The notes under the pieces are model-generated. The model made no database searches. It worked only from the letters and a program-made list of their open reading frames with translations, and had not been told where the DNA came from. Made by a program: the position numbers and the translations under genes. DNA of 64,000 nucleotides, taken from the IMG/VR virus record IMGVR_UViG_3300042869_000396, positions 1-64,000 of that record. One strand, written 5' to 3'. Positions 38,149-45,595 of this stretch are shown one piece after another; position 1 is the first letter of the stretch, and every line of letters starts with the position of its first letter. Source of the stretch: a virus.

Positions 38149-38568
38149 TTATTTTATCTGTTCTGCTAGTTGTTTATATCCAGCCCAACTTGGATGTATG
38201 CCGTCTGGTTGCAATTTGGTAATTGGCAACACAGTATCGCCGTATTTGTTAGCAATTTCTTTTATTGTTAGTTGAATATAGTTTATATTAACTTGACTTG
38301 CTTTAAGATTGCCAGCTGGCAAAATCCAAAACACACGTTTGCCTTTTATTTTGTCACGCATCTTTAACAACTCTGCTTCTGTATGTATATGTTTATGATC
38401 ATTACTTCCTAAACTTATAATAACGGTATTGGCGGTTAAATCATTTTTTAGATAATCACGATTCCACTGCCAAGTATTGATTCCTCCCTTGCCTACAAGA
38501 GTACATTCTTTGGCAAACATGTGTGTGCCCACTGCTATACTATCACCTACAATCAAACACTCTAACAT
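38149..38568 (-). CDS. SGNH-type hydrolase/esterase
   Basis: This 139-residue protein has GDSIAVG at about 8-14 (nucleophile Ser), an ISLGSNDH block (oxyanion Asn) and DGIHPSWAGY with the Asp-x-x-His pair near the end. That is the full SGNH set in a short protein. It may deacetylate sugars or peptidoglycan; the actual substrate is unknown. A sigma70 promoter lies upstream. Confidence 0.85.
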   Translation of the reverse strand: MLECLIVGDSIAVGTHMFAKECTLVGKGGINTWQWNRDYLKNDLTANTVIISLGSNDHKHIHTEAELLKMRDKIKGKRVFWILPAGNLKASQVNINYIQLTIKEIANKYGDTVLPITKLQPDGIHPSWAGYKQLAEQIK

Positions 38569-38598
38569 AATTTCTCCAAAAGAAAAGCGATTACTGCT

Positions 38599-38627
38599 AT
38601 AATACAGTAATCGCTAACTCTTGTCAA
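38599..38627 (-). promoter_or_regulatory. sigma70-type promoter
   Basis: TTGACA, 17 bases, TATTAT on the minus strand, 30 bases before the SGNH hydrolase. Confidence 0.78.
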
Positions 38628-38632
38628 CTAGT

Positions 38633-39139
38633 TTAGCTGTTTAACACTTTTGCCACCGAATTCATCACACTGGCAATGCGGCCAATATCACGAAGCTGTT
38701 CTACAGTGTAGCCTTCTTGCTTGAGCGTTTCGTAATGTGCCTTAACACAGAAGTGGCACTTGCCTACAATACTTGCGGCCAAACTAAATGCCTCAAAGTT
38801 GCTCTTGGTTGTTCCACCGTGACTGGCAATGGCATTCATGCGTAACTGTGCTGGCAGGCCTTTTAGAGCAGGATCATCGGCCATCTCAACGTAGGGATAC
38901 CAGACGTTGTTCTGTGCCATAATGCTCGCCGCTGTCATTGCTGACTCTGCGTGTACTGGCGCATCTGCTAACAATATGCTTAACACCTTACCGTTGCCAG
39001 TTGCGGCGAGTGCGGCCACGGCACAACCCATAGCAACATCAGCATCCAATGTACTACGCACAAACACAGCGTCAATATTTAACTTGGTGTCTTTTGCGTA
39101 GTCTGGCAATGCGCCTTTTACTGTTTCAATAAAACTCAT
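38633..39139 (-). CDS. ahpD: AhpD-like alkylhydroperoxidase
   Basis: This 168-residue protein (start MSFIETV) is helical with the redox centre CHFCVKAHYE near 128-137, matching the AhpD CxxC-x3-H motif. AhpD recycles AhpC in mycobacteria and many proteobacteria. It overlaps the DUF2061 gene by four bases and lies in an ahpC-DUF2061-ahpD unit, arguing for a working peroxide-reducing system. Confidence 0.88.
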   Translation of the reverse strand: MSFIETVKGALPDYAKDTKLNIDAVFVRSTLDADVAMGCAVAALAATGNGKVLSILLADAPVHAESAMTAASIMAQNNVWYPYVEMADDPALKGLPAQLRMNAIASHGGTTKSNFEAFSLAASIVGKCHFCVKAHYETLKQEGYTVEQLRDIGRIASVMNSVAKVLNS

Positions 39140-39336
39140 TTTCGTCCCCATTTAATACGTGCCCAAAGTCTATCATACAAATAGTATGATGTCATCCAGA
39201 CACAATTTATAATGATTGTAGGAACAAGGGCCTGTGTTAAACTTTGTCCTGTTACCAACAACATCACATAGGTTGAGCATAAGACCCAAATCCTATAGAT
39301 GATGGTCTTGACCAAGGTCCTTGTCCTAGTTTCCAT
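39136..39336 (-). CDS. DUF2061 membrane protein
   Basis: This 66-residue protein has two membrane helices and the DUF2061 signature: RTLVKTIIYRIWVLCSTYVM and IIINCVWMTSYYLYDRLWARIKWG. DUF2061 is found next to sulfur and redox genes. It shares one base with ahpC. Confidence 0.85.
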   Translation of the reverse strand: METRTRTLVKTIIYRIWVLCSTYVMLLVTGQSLTQALVPTIIINCVWMTSYYLYDRLWARIKWGRK

Positions 39337-39875
39337 TAAAGTGTTTCGCCGCCAACTGTACGGTTACAAGCGCAAAGCTCACCGGTTTGTAGCGCATCCA
39401 ACACACGCAGAGTTTCTTCTGGGCTACGACCAACGTTCAAGTTGTTGACAGTAACGTGTTGAATAACGTTGTCTGGATCAACAATGAATGTTGCGCGAAG
39501 TGCGGCACCAGCAGGTGCATAGAATACGCCCAACTGTTCAATCAAGCTCAACTCACCACGTTGTGTGTCGGCAAACTGATTGTGTGTGATCTTCTTCAAA
39601 TCAGCGTGAGCTGTTTGCCAGCTAACTTTACAGAACTCGTTGTCTGTCGAACCTGTGAGCAATACAGCATCACGATCAGCAAAGTCGCCTGTCAATTTGT
39701 CGTAGGCTACGATTTCTGTTGGGCATACAAATGTAAAGTCTTTTGGATAGTAAACGATTACTTTCCACTTGCCTTCAAATGACTTCTCTGTAATGTCAAA
39801 GAAAGCGTCTTCTGGTTGTCCTGGCTTGACGCCGGTGACTGTGAATTTTTCTAATTTGTGTCCGACTGTTTTCAT
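39336..39875 (-). CDS. ahpC: AhpC-type peroxiredoxin
   Basis: This 179-residue 2-Cys peroxiredoxin has the peroxidatic Cys51 (DFTFVCPTE) and C-terminal Cys168/Cys170 (LCACNR). The body is proteobacterial AhpC-like, with a shortened N-terminal insert compared with Burkholderiales AhpC as I recall. It reduces hydroperoxides; AhpD at 38.6 kb can regenerate it. A late-like ATTTAAC and a TATAAT lie upstream. Confidence 0.92.
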   Translation of the reverse strand: MKTVGHKLEKFTVTGVKPGQPEDAFFDITEKSFEGKWKVIVYYPKDFTFVCPTEIVAYDKLTGDFADRDAVLLTGSTDNEFCKVSWQTAHADLKKITHNQFADTQRGELSLIEQLGVFYAPAGAALRATFIVDPDNVIQHVTVNNLNVGRSPEETLRVLDALQTGELCACNRTVGGETL

Positions 39876-40050
39876 ATCTTCTCCTTGTGTGTGATAAAAA
39901 CTCAGTGTTTGTACTGATATTATATTGTACGTTTATTTAACCTATAGGTCAAGCAATTTTAATAGTTTTTTCAATAATTATTTTAATGACGCTAATAGAA
40001 AAAATTAATAAAGAAAAGGCTCCGAAGAGCCTGTCTTGGCGTGTAATTAA
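39876..40050. other. promoter region, no gene
   Basis: The region between ahpC and the adhesin-like stop holds a TATAAT box (minus) without consensus -35 and a weak 67-codon frame on plus that reads back across the adhesin; no real gene is seen. Confidence 0.4.
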
Positions 40051-40947
40051 TTATACAACAGGAGTATATTCAATGCCGGTTGTGGCTAAACCGACCAACC
40101 CAATAGTTGTTTCAAAAGCTGCTAACTCACTTGCGGCAACCAAAACATCAGCTTGTGACAGGTTATTGTTAGTCATCCATACTGTGTAGTCTGTAACCTG
40201 TGTCAATGCAGCATCAGTGCCAAATACGTTTTTGTAAACGTGCTTGATGAAAGTTTCATTGCCAACCCCACCTGCGTCTGTTTTGTAAACGTCTGTGTTT
40301 AATAGGGCTTCTGCCAATTGTTTGTTGGTCCAACCTTTGTCGGCTAGATCAATGCCAATGCCTTTGTATGCGTTAGTAACATCAGCAGTACCAAGTGCGG
40401 CTGCTAGTAATGAGTATACATCACCTGCACGACCTGCGGCATCATAGGCAATAGCTTTGTCTGTGAATACAACACGCTCGTGATCAGCAAGATTAAATTC
40501 CATGTTAGATATCAAGGTACTTGCCAAGGTTACTTTACTAGCAGTTTTAGTTGTTGTGAACTCTGTGCTTGCGCCTCCCATTGTGTAAGTGTCAATACCT
40601 GTAGTACCGGTAACATCAACTGTAATATCAACTGTGCCGTCGCCAGCACGACCTGTACCTACTACACCGAACGTAGCAATTTTACCAGCAGTGCCAACTG
40701 TAGCAACAGTAACGATCAAGTTGTTAGCTGCCGCTCCGCCTAGTGCCGTACCAGCAAGAGTGATTGTGTCACCAGCAAGGTATCCCGATCCTGCACTGGC
40801 TACTAGACTGTCTAGAACAACAGAGTATACTCCGTCTGTTTTAGTAACATCAAAAGCAGCACCTGTTCCGGTTCCGCCTGTTAGGCCTGTAACATTTTGA
40901 TAGGTTGCGTTAATCGGTTTGTCTTTGATTGTAATTGTTGTTGTCAT
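40051..40947 (-). CDS. adhesin-like protein with DUF4214-type C-terminus
   Basis: This 298-residue protein is rich in Gly, Thr and Ala. The N-terminal ~150 residues look like beta strands (TITLAGTALGGAAANNLIVTVATVG). The C-terminal part (FIKHVYKNVFGTDAALTQVTDYTVWMTNNNLSQADVLVAASELAAF) fits DUF4214, common in secreted RTX-like adhesins. In a phage it may be a virion decoration or head fibre. No RTX nonapeptides are seen. Confidence 0.65.
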   Translation of the reverse strand: MTTTITIKDKPINATYQNVTGLTGGTGTGAAFDVTKTDGVYSVVLDSLVASAGSGYLAGDTITLAGTALGGAAANNLIVTVATVGTAGKIATFGVVGTGRAGDGTVDITVDVTGTTGIDTYTMGGASTEFTTTKTASKVTLASTLISNMEFNLADHERVVFTDKAIAYDAAGRAGDVYSLLAAALGTADVTNAYKGIGIDLADKGWTNKQLAEALLNTDVYKTDAGGVGNETFIKHVYKNVFGTDAALTQVTDYTVWMTNNNLSQADVLVAASELAAFETTIGLVGLATTGIEYTPVV

Positions 40948-41051
40948 AATTTTTCCTTTTTAAATAATATGATCCTACCATTATACGTGAACTTTCAAAC
41001 AAAACATGTGCGTACACGCACAACTTCGAGACGATAATTTGGAAATATTGC

Positions 41052-41077
41052 CAAAAAGAAACCCGCCGAAGCGGGTT
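41052..41077 (-). terminator. rho-independent terminator after tmRNA
   Basis: On the minus strand AACCCGC-TTCG-GCGGGTT followed by TCTTTTT, directly after the coding piece of the tmRNA. Confidence 0.9.
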
Positions 41078-41084
41078 CTGCTAT

Positions 41085-41289
41085 TTTGGATGACAAGGTA
41101 TAACTACCTCGGACCGCTGTTTTTTAGGCAGCTAGAGCAACTTTGCTTTTGCCGGAAACAGTGTTTCCAGTGAAGCTCATTGCGCTGAAGTCGAATGTAT
41201 CTGCGTTTGCATTTACGTTTTTTGTATTTTACGTGACCCCACGTGTTGATCTTTATCCTATCTCACCCTGTCGAAACCATGGCAGGCCC
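41085..41289 (-). ncRNA. ssrA: tmRNA, coding piece (permuted gene)
   Basis: The 5' end GGGCCTGCC followed by GGTTTCGACAGGG is the conserved tmRNA 5' half. GGGCCTG pairs with CAGGTCC of the acceptor piece encoded upstream. A pseudoknot-like ACGTG/CACGT hairpin follows, then the resume codon GCA at 41208-41210, the tag frame, and a GCTG/CAGC helix around the tag stop codon. The end at 41085 is approximate. This order shows a circularly permuted gene that gives a two-piece tmRNA. Confidence 0.9.
41124..41210 (-). other. tmRNA tag reading frame (28 residues)
   Basis: Beginning at GCA, the frame reads ANADTFDFSAMSFTGN, then TVSGKSKVALAA and stop TAA. The ALAA end fits ClpXP/ClpAP recognition. The usual tag has about 10-15 residues. 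A hairpin GGAAAC-ACT-GTTTCC lies within codons 15-19. Confidence 0.85.
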
Positions 41290-41290
41290 A

Positions 41291-41362
41291 TCATAAAAGG
41301 ACTAGAGCAAATACTACGATAACAACAATAAAGCCAACTAGAGCACTATATTCGTTATCCAT
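41291..41362 (-). CDS. 23-residue membrane peptide inside the tmRNA intervening segment
   Basis: After AGGAGATTAGT comes ATG and a frame reading MDNEYSALVGF then IVVIVVFALVLL and TGA. It has one membrane helix and an acidic start. It lies wholly in the intervening sequence between the acceptor and coding pieces, with its stop three bases before G1 of the coding piece. The good ribosome-binding site supports translation. Confidence 0.6.
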   Translation of the reverse strand: MDNEYSALVGFIVVIVVFALVLL

Positions 41363-41376
41363 ACTAATCTCCTTTA

Positions 41377-41443
41377 TGGTGGACCTGGCGGGAGTCGAAC
41401 CCGCGTCCAGAATGCCTTACTTTAAGACTTCTACAACAATTTT
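41377..41443 (-). ncRNA. ssrA: tmRNA, acceptor piece (permuted gene)
   Basis: The 3' tRNA half GGACGCGGGTTCGACTCCCGCC then AGGTCC, A and encoded CCA matches the end of bacterial tmRNA. Upstream TGTTG and TCTT can pair with CAACA and AAGA of the coding piece to form helix 2. The 5' boundary is approximate and lies at the csp stop codon. Confidence 0.9.
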
Positions 41444-41647
41444 TTAGGCAGCTTGAATATTACTAGCCTGCTCGCCTTTTTGACCCTGAGTCACTTCAAA
41501 CCTTACACTTTGTCCTTCTTGTAGGCTCTTGAAGCCACTCGAATTAATCTGTGAAAAGTGAGCAAATAAGTCTGCGCCACCATCGTCCGGAGTAATGAAT
41601 CCAAAACCTTTGGCGTCGTTAAACCATTTTACTTTTCCTGTTACCAT
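41444..41647 (-). CDS. cspA: cold shock protein CspA family
   Basis: This 67-residue protein has [12 protein letters not shown] (RNP1) and DLFAHF (RNP2). The ending QASNIQAA is typical of Burkholderiales CspA as I recall. It binds RNA or single-stranded DNA. Its stop codon abuts the tmRNA acceptor piece; both may share a transcript from 41788. CATAAATA at ~41686 gives a late box. Confidence 0.93.
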   Translation of the reverse strand: MVTGKVKWFNDAKGFGFITPDDGGADLFAHFSQINSSGFKSLQEGQSVRFEVTQGQKGEQASNIQAA

Positions 41648-41694
41648 TTTACTATTTTCCTTGTTTGTAAATTTATGCTGTCTGTGTGAGTTAT

Positions 41695-41943
41695 TTATGA
41701 ACTTTTATCCATAATCTTTAGATTAAGCAACATGTTTTCAACTGTTAGTTTAGTAATAGTTGCCAACATTATCAGTTTGTCATCATCAGTATACACTTCT
41801 TTGTCAAACATGTCAAGTATACTTGTGCCAATCATTCTAAATGCCTGTTCTTGCCCAACAGCAAGTTTACCCCAATCTGCGGGATCGCCAGCTTCTACTT
41901 CTGCGGCAATTTCTACCAATTGGTCTAGTGTTATTTTTTTCAT
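41695..41943 (-). CDS. hypothetical small helical protein
   Basis: This 82-residue, acidic, all-helical protein ([44 protein letters not shown]) is similar to small phage proteins with a xDWxxLxxxE..A...i pattern. A sigma70 promoter lies inside it. It overlaps the oxygenase gene by four bases. Confidence 0.65.
   Translation of the reverse strand: MKKITLDQLVEIAAEVEAGDPADWGKLAVGQEQAFRMIGTSILDMFDKEVYTDDDKLIMLATITKLTVENMLLNLKIMDKSS
41788..41816 (-). promoter_or_regulatory. internal sigma70-type promoter
   Basis: TTGACA, 17 bases, TATACT on the minus strand within the 82-residue gene, aimed at cspA and the tmRNA. Confidence 0.65.
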
Positions 41944-42587
41944 AGTGTTATTTGTCCAGTTCCAAATCCCATATGTCCTCTAGCAAAACAATTAAATGCT
42001 AGACTGTATCTAGTGTCTGTTGAATCACTTGCGGGAACTGTATGTTCTAGATGGGAAGGGAACAACAAGAGATCTCCAGTTCTCGGATAAATGGTATGTG
42101 TGCTTGAGTTATACTCGTTCACATGAGTTTTTTTAAACGTGGGCGTTGTTGTTGAGTGAAACAGGTTCACATGCGACCATGCCTGTTCAAACACAATTGG
42201 AGCAGTGGTGGCTGTTGTTTCTATATAGTAGACTCCACTGATCATAGAATTTTTATGATTATGTTTAATCACAAGTTCATCATTTAGATATCGATTGGCC
42301 CAGCTGGTTGATATATCAAATTTTATACCATCGTCGACGCCCAACGATTGATGCACAAAATAATCAATTGCGTCTGTTATCTGTTTACGCAAATTCTTGA
42401 GTTGAGGTTTGTCTAGAATGTACATGCCTTTTGATCCCTCATCGAGATCTTCGTCAGTGCCATCGTGGCCGGTTCGTTGATAAGGATACTCAAGATTTTT
42501 TAACCAAGTTTTGGTAATGATATTGAGATTGCCTAGATGTGTTTGAAACAAAGGTATTGCAAACAATGGCGTTATTCTATGTTGCAT
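41940..42587 (-). CDS. 2OG-Fe(II) oxygenase-like protein
   Basis: This 215-residue protein fits TIGR02466: WANRYLNDE, then IKHNHKNSMISGVYYIE (His pair near 109-111), LLLFPSHLEHTV with the distal His, and Arg in TRYSLAFN. It is a tandem paralogue of the next gene (gap of zero bases). Phage members may hydroxylate proteins or nucleic acid; unknown here. Confidence 0.75.
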   Translation of the reverse strand: MQHRITPLFAIPLFQTHLGNLNIITKTWLKNLEYPYQRTGHDGTDEDLDEGSKGMYILDKPQLKNLRKQITDAIDYFVHQSLGVDDGIKFDISTSWANRYLNDELVIKHNHKNSMISGVYYIETTATTAPIVFEQAWSHVNLFHSTTTPTFKKTHVNEYNSSTHTIYPRTGDLLLFPSHLEHTVPASDSTDTRYSLAFNCFARGHMGFGTGQITL

Positions 42588-43238
42588 TTAAACAGTTAGG
42601 GTATTGATTACACCACCGGCTGTGCCTCGGGGGAATAGGTTAAAGGCCAAACTGTATCGTATCTTTGACGATTGATTTTCCTCAACCGAATGAGTCATCA
42701 TGGATGGGAACATGATTAGGTCATTTTTGGCAGGATACAAACCCCAAGCATCGGCATTGAAGAAATTCAGCTTGGCATCGTTACCGTGGTCTTGATAATT
42801 GAAGTCCACTCTCACAGTTTCGGTCCATAGGTTATAGTTGCCCTTGTCTTTGTGACATACAAATGCACCAGTATCAACGCCTGTGTCTATGTAATAAACA
42901 CCACTGATAAGGCTGTTGCCATGATAGTGTTGTCCAGAGTAGTCGCCTGTGTAATGACGATTCACCCAACTGTTCTCCATGCGAAAATCCATGTTGCGTT
43001 TTACGTCTAAGACTGTGTAGATAAAATTATCTGCCGCTTTCATAATTTTAGCTTTCAACGGAGCAAGTTCTGGAGTATCTAAAATATACTTGTTCACTGT
43101 ATAGTCACCGTTGTCGGCGGCCATGCGTTCATATTCTTGATTTTCAATGAATTCGCGCATGCCTTTATCCAATGACCCAATGTTGGTCTGGTACAAAGGC
43201 ACGCCAAACAGTGGAGTGACCTTATAGGTAGGTGTCAT
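42588..43238 (-). CDS. 2OG-Fe(II) oxygenase-like protein
   Basis: This 216-residue protein has WVNRHYTGDYSGQHYHGNSLISGVYYID, LIMFPSMMTHSV and IRYSLAFN. It is a paralogue of its downstream neighbour, roughly one third identical by eye, sharing the VTPLFGVPLYQT-type opening. It begins four bases into the DUF454 gene end, so the two paralogues and DUF454 form one unit. Confidence 0.75.
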   Translation of the reverse strand: MTPTYKVTPLFGVPLYQTNIGSLDKGMREFIENQEYERMAADNGDYTVNKYILDTPELAPLKAKIMKAADNFIYTVLDVKRNMDFRMENSWVNRHYTGDYSGQHYHGNSLISGVYYIDTGVDTGAFVCHKDKGNYNLWTETVRVDFNYQDHGNDAKLNFFNADAWGLYPAKNDLIMFPSMMTHSVEENQSSKIRYSLAFNLFPRGTAGGVINTLTV

Positions 43239-43645
43239 TTAATCCATCCAATTTTTTTACCTTGTGCTTTTCTGTTGTCATATTCTTCAACTGAGCTGGG
43301 GAATCTCCAAGCCCATATGGCCACCAGCATCATAAACACTGCTGTGTATATTATACCACGAACTGGGACTGCTGTCAACCACATGGTGATCAAACTGGTT
43401 GTCATCATGAACAACATGAAGTATTTCATCTTCTGTGGGAACACACGCTTTTCACCCCAGTTAGTAAGGAACGGTCCAAACAGTTTGTGATTGTAAATCC
43501 AGGCATGCATCTTGGGACTACCTTTGGCAAAGCAATAGGCCGCAAACACCACAAAGATTGAGTAGGGGATACCTGGTGTAACTAATCCAACATAGGCCAT
43601 TCCCAAACTAAGGAAACCTAATATTTTCCATAAGAATTTTTTCAT
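43235..43645 (-). CDS. DUF454 membrane protein (YbaN-like)
   Basis: This 136-residue protein (start MKKFLWKILGF) has four hydrophobic segments and the DUF454 pattern: GLVTPGIPYSIFVVFAAYCFAKGSPKMHAWIYNHKLFGPFL. The role is unknown in bacteria as well. An internal sigma70 promoter lies at 43350. Its start overlaps the stop of the PAAR gene. Confidence 0.82.
   Translation of the reverse strand: MKKFLWKILGFLSLGMAYVGLVTPGIPYSIFVVFAAYCFAKGSPKMHAWIYNHKLFGPFLTNWGEKRVFPQKMKYFMLFMMTTSLITMWLTAVPVRGIIYTAVFMMLVAIWAWRFPSSVEEYDNRKAQGKKIGWIK
43350..43378 (-). promoter_or_regulatory. internal sigma70-type promoter
   Basis: TTGACA, 17 bases, TATAAT on the minus strand inside the DUF454 gene, pointing at the two oxygenase genes. 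Confidence 0.7.
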
Positions 43646-43646
43646 G

Positions 43647-44609
43647 CTATTCCTTAACAGGTCTAAATATTCCAATTAAGGAATTGTCGCCGGGTGTTCG
43701 ATACCCGCTTGGCCAAGATCTTGTCACAGACCCGCTCGAGGGATTATTAACATTTTTTGCTTTAGTGCTTTGATTACCACCAACAAAAGAGTATGTTCCG
43801 CTACTGGCAGTATAGATAAAATTCACATGACCATAACTCCATAAAGCTATGTCTCCAGGCTGTCCTTGATTAAGTGGGATCTTAACGGCTTTATATGCAG
43901 CAGCTTTATCCCTAATATCAAAAGCCCAGGCAGTTTGCACAAATCTGTAGCCGCATCGTTTCAACACCCAATTTACATAACCCATACACCAAGCAGTTTG
44001 GTCAGTAAGCCAAGCACCAGTCTGTGGATATCCAAGTTCTTTCCATATACCAGTGATCCTAGAATTACTGGCGCGGCCGCCCATTCCTGTCTCTTCCCAA
44101 ATCCCCTTGCCGGCTTCGTCGAGATTCTGCGACAGCAATGAAGGAATGTCACTGGCTAGTACCACATCAGTGTCAATTAAACTCTCACCGTCTGCTCCTT
44201 GTGGAGTACCCGGAAAGTTTTGTTTAACCTGGTCGTTAGATGCAACATTGTAAGCACCGGGATTAGCCACATATGCACTTGTTTGTCTGTTAATGGCTGC
44301 TTGTGTTGCTGGAGCAATTACTACAGGAGGGACTACAAAGGATGCAAATGTTCCGGAGAACACATTTCCGCTGCCAGTAGCAGGATGGCCACAGGTTGCC
44401 GCATCACCTTCTCTACATATTAGAATGCCGTTAGCATATACTGTACTACTAGATCCAGCCATTGTAGGGCTACTATGCGAACCACGACCGTGACCTGCTA
44501 CTGCATCTCCTAGTCTTGCAATTGGTGAACCATTTACAAAAACATTAGAAGAACCTGCTGCGATTGTTCCGCCGGCAATATCGGCGCCTTGTCTCGATAC
44601 TCCTGGCAT
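43647..44609 (-). CDS. PAAR spike-tip protein fused to CHAP-like (TIGR02594) domain
   Basis: This 320-residue protein begins with a PAAR domain (about 1-95): MPGVSRQGADIAGGTI, a GSSNVFVNG repeat, ARLGDAVAGHGRGSH and SGNVFSG. The C-terminal ~150 residues match TIGR02594/CHAP amidase: TGAWLTDQTAWCMGYVNWVLKRCG with the catalytic Cys, and GDIALWSYGHVNFI with His. PAAR tips sharpen the tail spike; the peptidase would cut peptidoglycan on entry. The join of both in one protein is notable. Confidence 0.85.
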   Translation of the reverse strand: MPGVSRQGADIAGGTIAAGSSNVFVNGSPIARLGDAVAGHGRGSHSSPTMAGSSSTVYANGILICREGDAATCGHPATGSGNVFSGTFASFVVPPVVIAPATQAAINRQTSAYVANPGAYNVASNDQVKQNFPGTPQGADGESLIDTDVVLASDIPSLLSQNLDEAGKGIWEETGMGGRASNSRITGIWKELGYPQTGAWLTDQTAWCMGYVNWVLKRCGYRFVQTAWAFDIRDKAAAYKAVKIPLNQGQPGDIALWSYGHVNFIYTASSGTYSFVGGNQSTKAKNVNNPSSGSVTRSWPSGYRTPGDNSLIGIFRPVKE

Positions 44610-44610
44610 A

Positions 44611-44991
44611 TTAAAAATCCTTGGGAATATTCTGTTTGATCTTTGCTATATAGTTGCCAAGATCATTTAGTGCTTTGCTAACTTCTTTGTCCGACGGCTG
44701 TTTATCACGAAAACTCAGCAGTTTGCCTTCTTCAATTAGACTTCTATATGAGGTGATGAATTGCACTAATTCATAAGGCCCAATAATATGGATACCAGGG
44801 CCTTCGCCAAGCTCACGCAATTTTTGCTGATGACCTTCGATTTCCCCTAATGTACTAGCTAAGGTAGTTGTTTGGGCAGCAATTATGGCCAACGAATTCT
44901 TAATATCAGTTGAATTCGTTGCAATTGTTCCTAATGCTGTAGCAATATCGGCATAGTAACTACTGTAATCAATTGGGTCTCCTGCGGCCAT
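44611..44991 (-). CDS. hypothetical structural-type protein
   Basis: This 126-residue protein has a helical coiled-coil N-terminal part (IATNSTDIKNSLAIIAAQ) and a LRELGEGPGIHIIGPYELVQFI stretch. It lies next to the PAAR gene, so a baseplate or spike role is possible. No match is known to me. Confidence 0.6.
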   Translation of the reverse strand: MAAGDPIDYSSYYADIATALGTIATNSTDIKNSLAIIAAQTTTLASTLGEIEGHQQKLRELGEGPGIHIIGPYELVQFITSYRSLIEEGKLLSFRDKQPSDKEVSKALNDLGNYIAKIKQNIPKDF

Positions 44992-44994
44992 AGA

Positions 44995-45312
44995 TTAACC
45001 TTTGATAATACTACCAGCACTTACTGGCTGAATGCCTGTGGTCTGGAATACATACTGCTTGCCAACTTCCGGATCTGTTTCTGCCATGGTGATGATTGCA
45101 CTTGAATTAAATGTCAACTTGGCATCCGGATGAACTGTCATCAGTACTGGAGACATTGCTGGTCCTTTCTGTGTCATGGCCAACATTAAAGGACGATCTA
45201 GAGTGATAGTTCCCATTGTGTCTTCCACAAATTTGCCCATGACTTCTTCTCCAGTAATCAATTTAACTGAGATGATATCACCTGCTGCAAATTTTTGTTT
45301 ATTAAATAACAT
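44995..45312 (-). CDS. hypothetical beta-barrel protein (Sm-like pattern)
   Basis: This 105-residue, beta-rich protein: GDIISVKLITGEEVMGKFVEDTMGTITLDRPLML has the look of an Sm-like or LSm fold (GxExxGxhxxxxxxxhxLxxP). Such phage proteins are common in T4-like marine phages. The function is unknown. Confidence 0.65.
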   Translation of the reverse strand: MLFNKQKFAAGDIISVKLITGEEVMGKFVEDTMGTITLDRPLMLAMTQKGPAMSPVLMTVHPDAKLTFNSSAIITMAETDPEVGKQYVFQTTGIQPVSAGSIIKG

Positions 45313-45326
45313 TTATATTTTCCTAA

Positions 45327-45575
45327 TTAGTATCCGCTACCGTTGAAACCAGTTTCATCGATATATTTTCTTAATTCTGTAAAGCCACCAATTACATTAC
45401 CATTGATGATAATTTGTGGTACTGTTCTAGCAGTTGGTACAGCTTCTAACAATTCTTCTCGAGTGTAACCGTCACCAATTTTACGTTCTTCAAATTTAAC
45501 ACCTTGCTGTGTCAACAATGCTTTTGCTTGATCACAATAAGGGCAATGGTACTTGCTCCAAACTATTACTTCCAT
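45327..45575 (-). CDS. grx: glutaredoxin
   Basis: This 82-residue protein has CPYC at 11-14, TVPQI with the cis-Pro and GGFTEL at the end of the fold. It reduces the C-terminal Cys pair of ribonucleotide reductase. It lies just downstream of nrdB, completing an nrdA-nrdB-grx unit. Confidence 0.93.
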   Translation of the reverse strand: MEVIVWSKYHCPYCDQAKALLTQQGVKFEERKIGDGYTREELLEAVPTARTVPQIIINGNVIGGFTELRKYIDETGFNGSGY

Positions 45576-45595
45576 GATGTGTCCTTTTAACTGTA

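Noticed and set aside
40051-40947. Type I-secreted RTX toxin
   Set aside because: The C-terminus fits DUF4214 and the protein is Gly-rich, but no GGxGxDxUx repeats are present.
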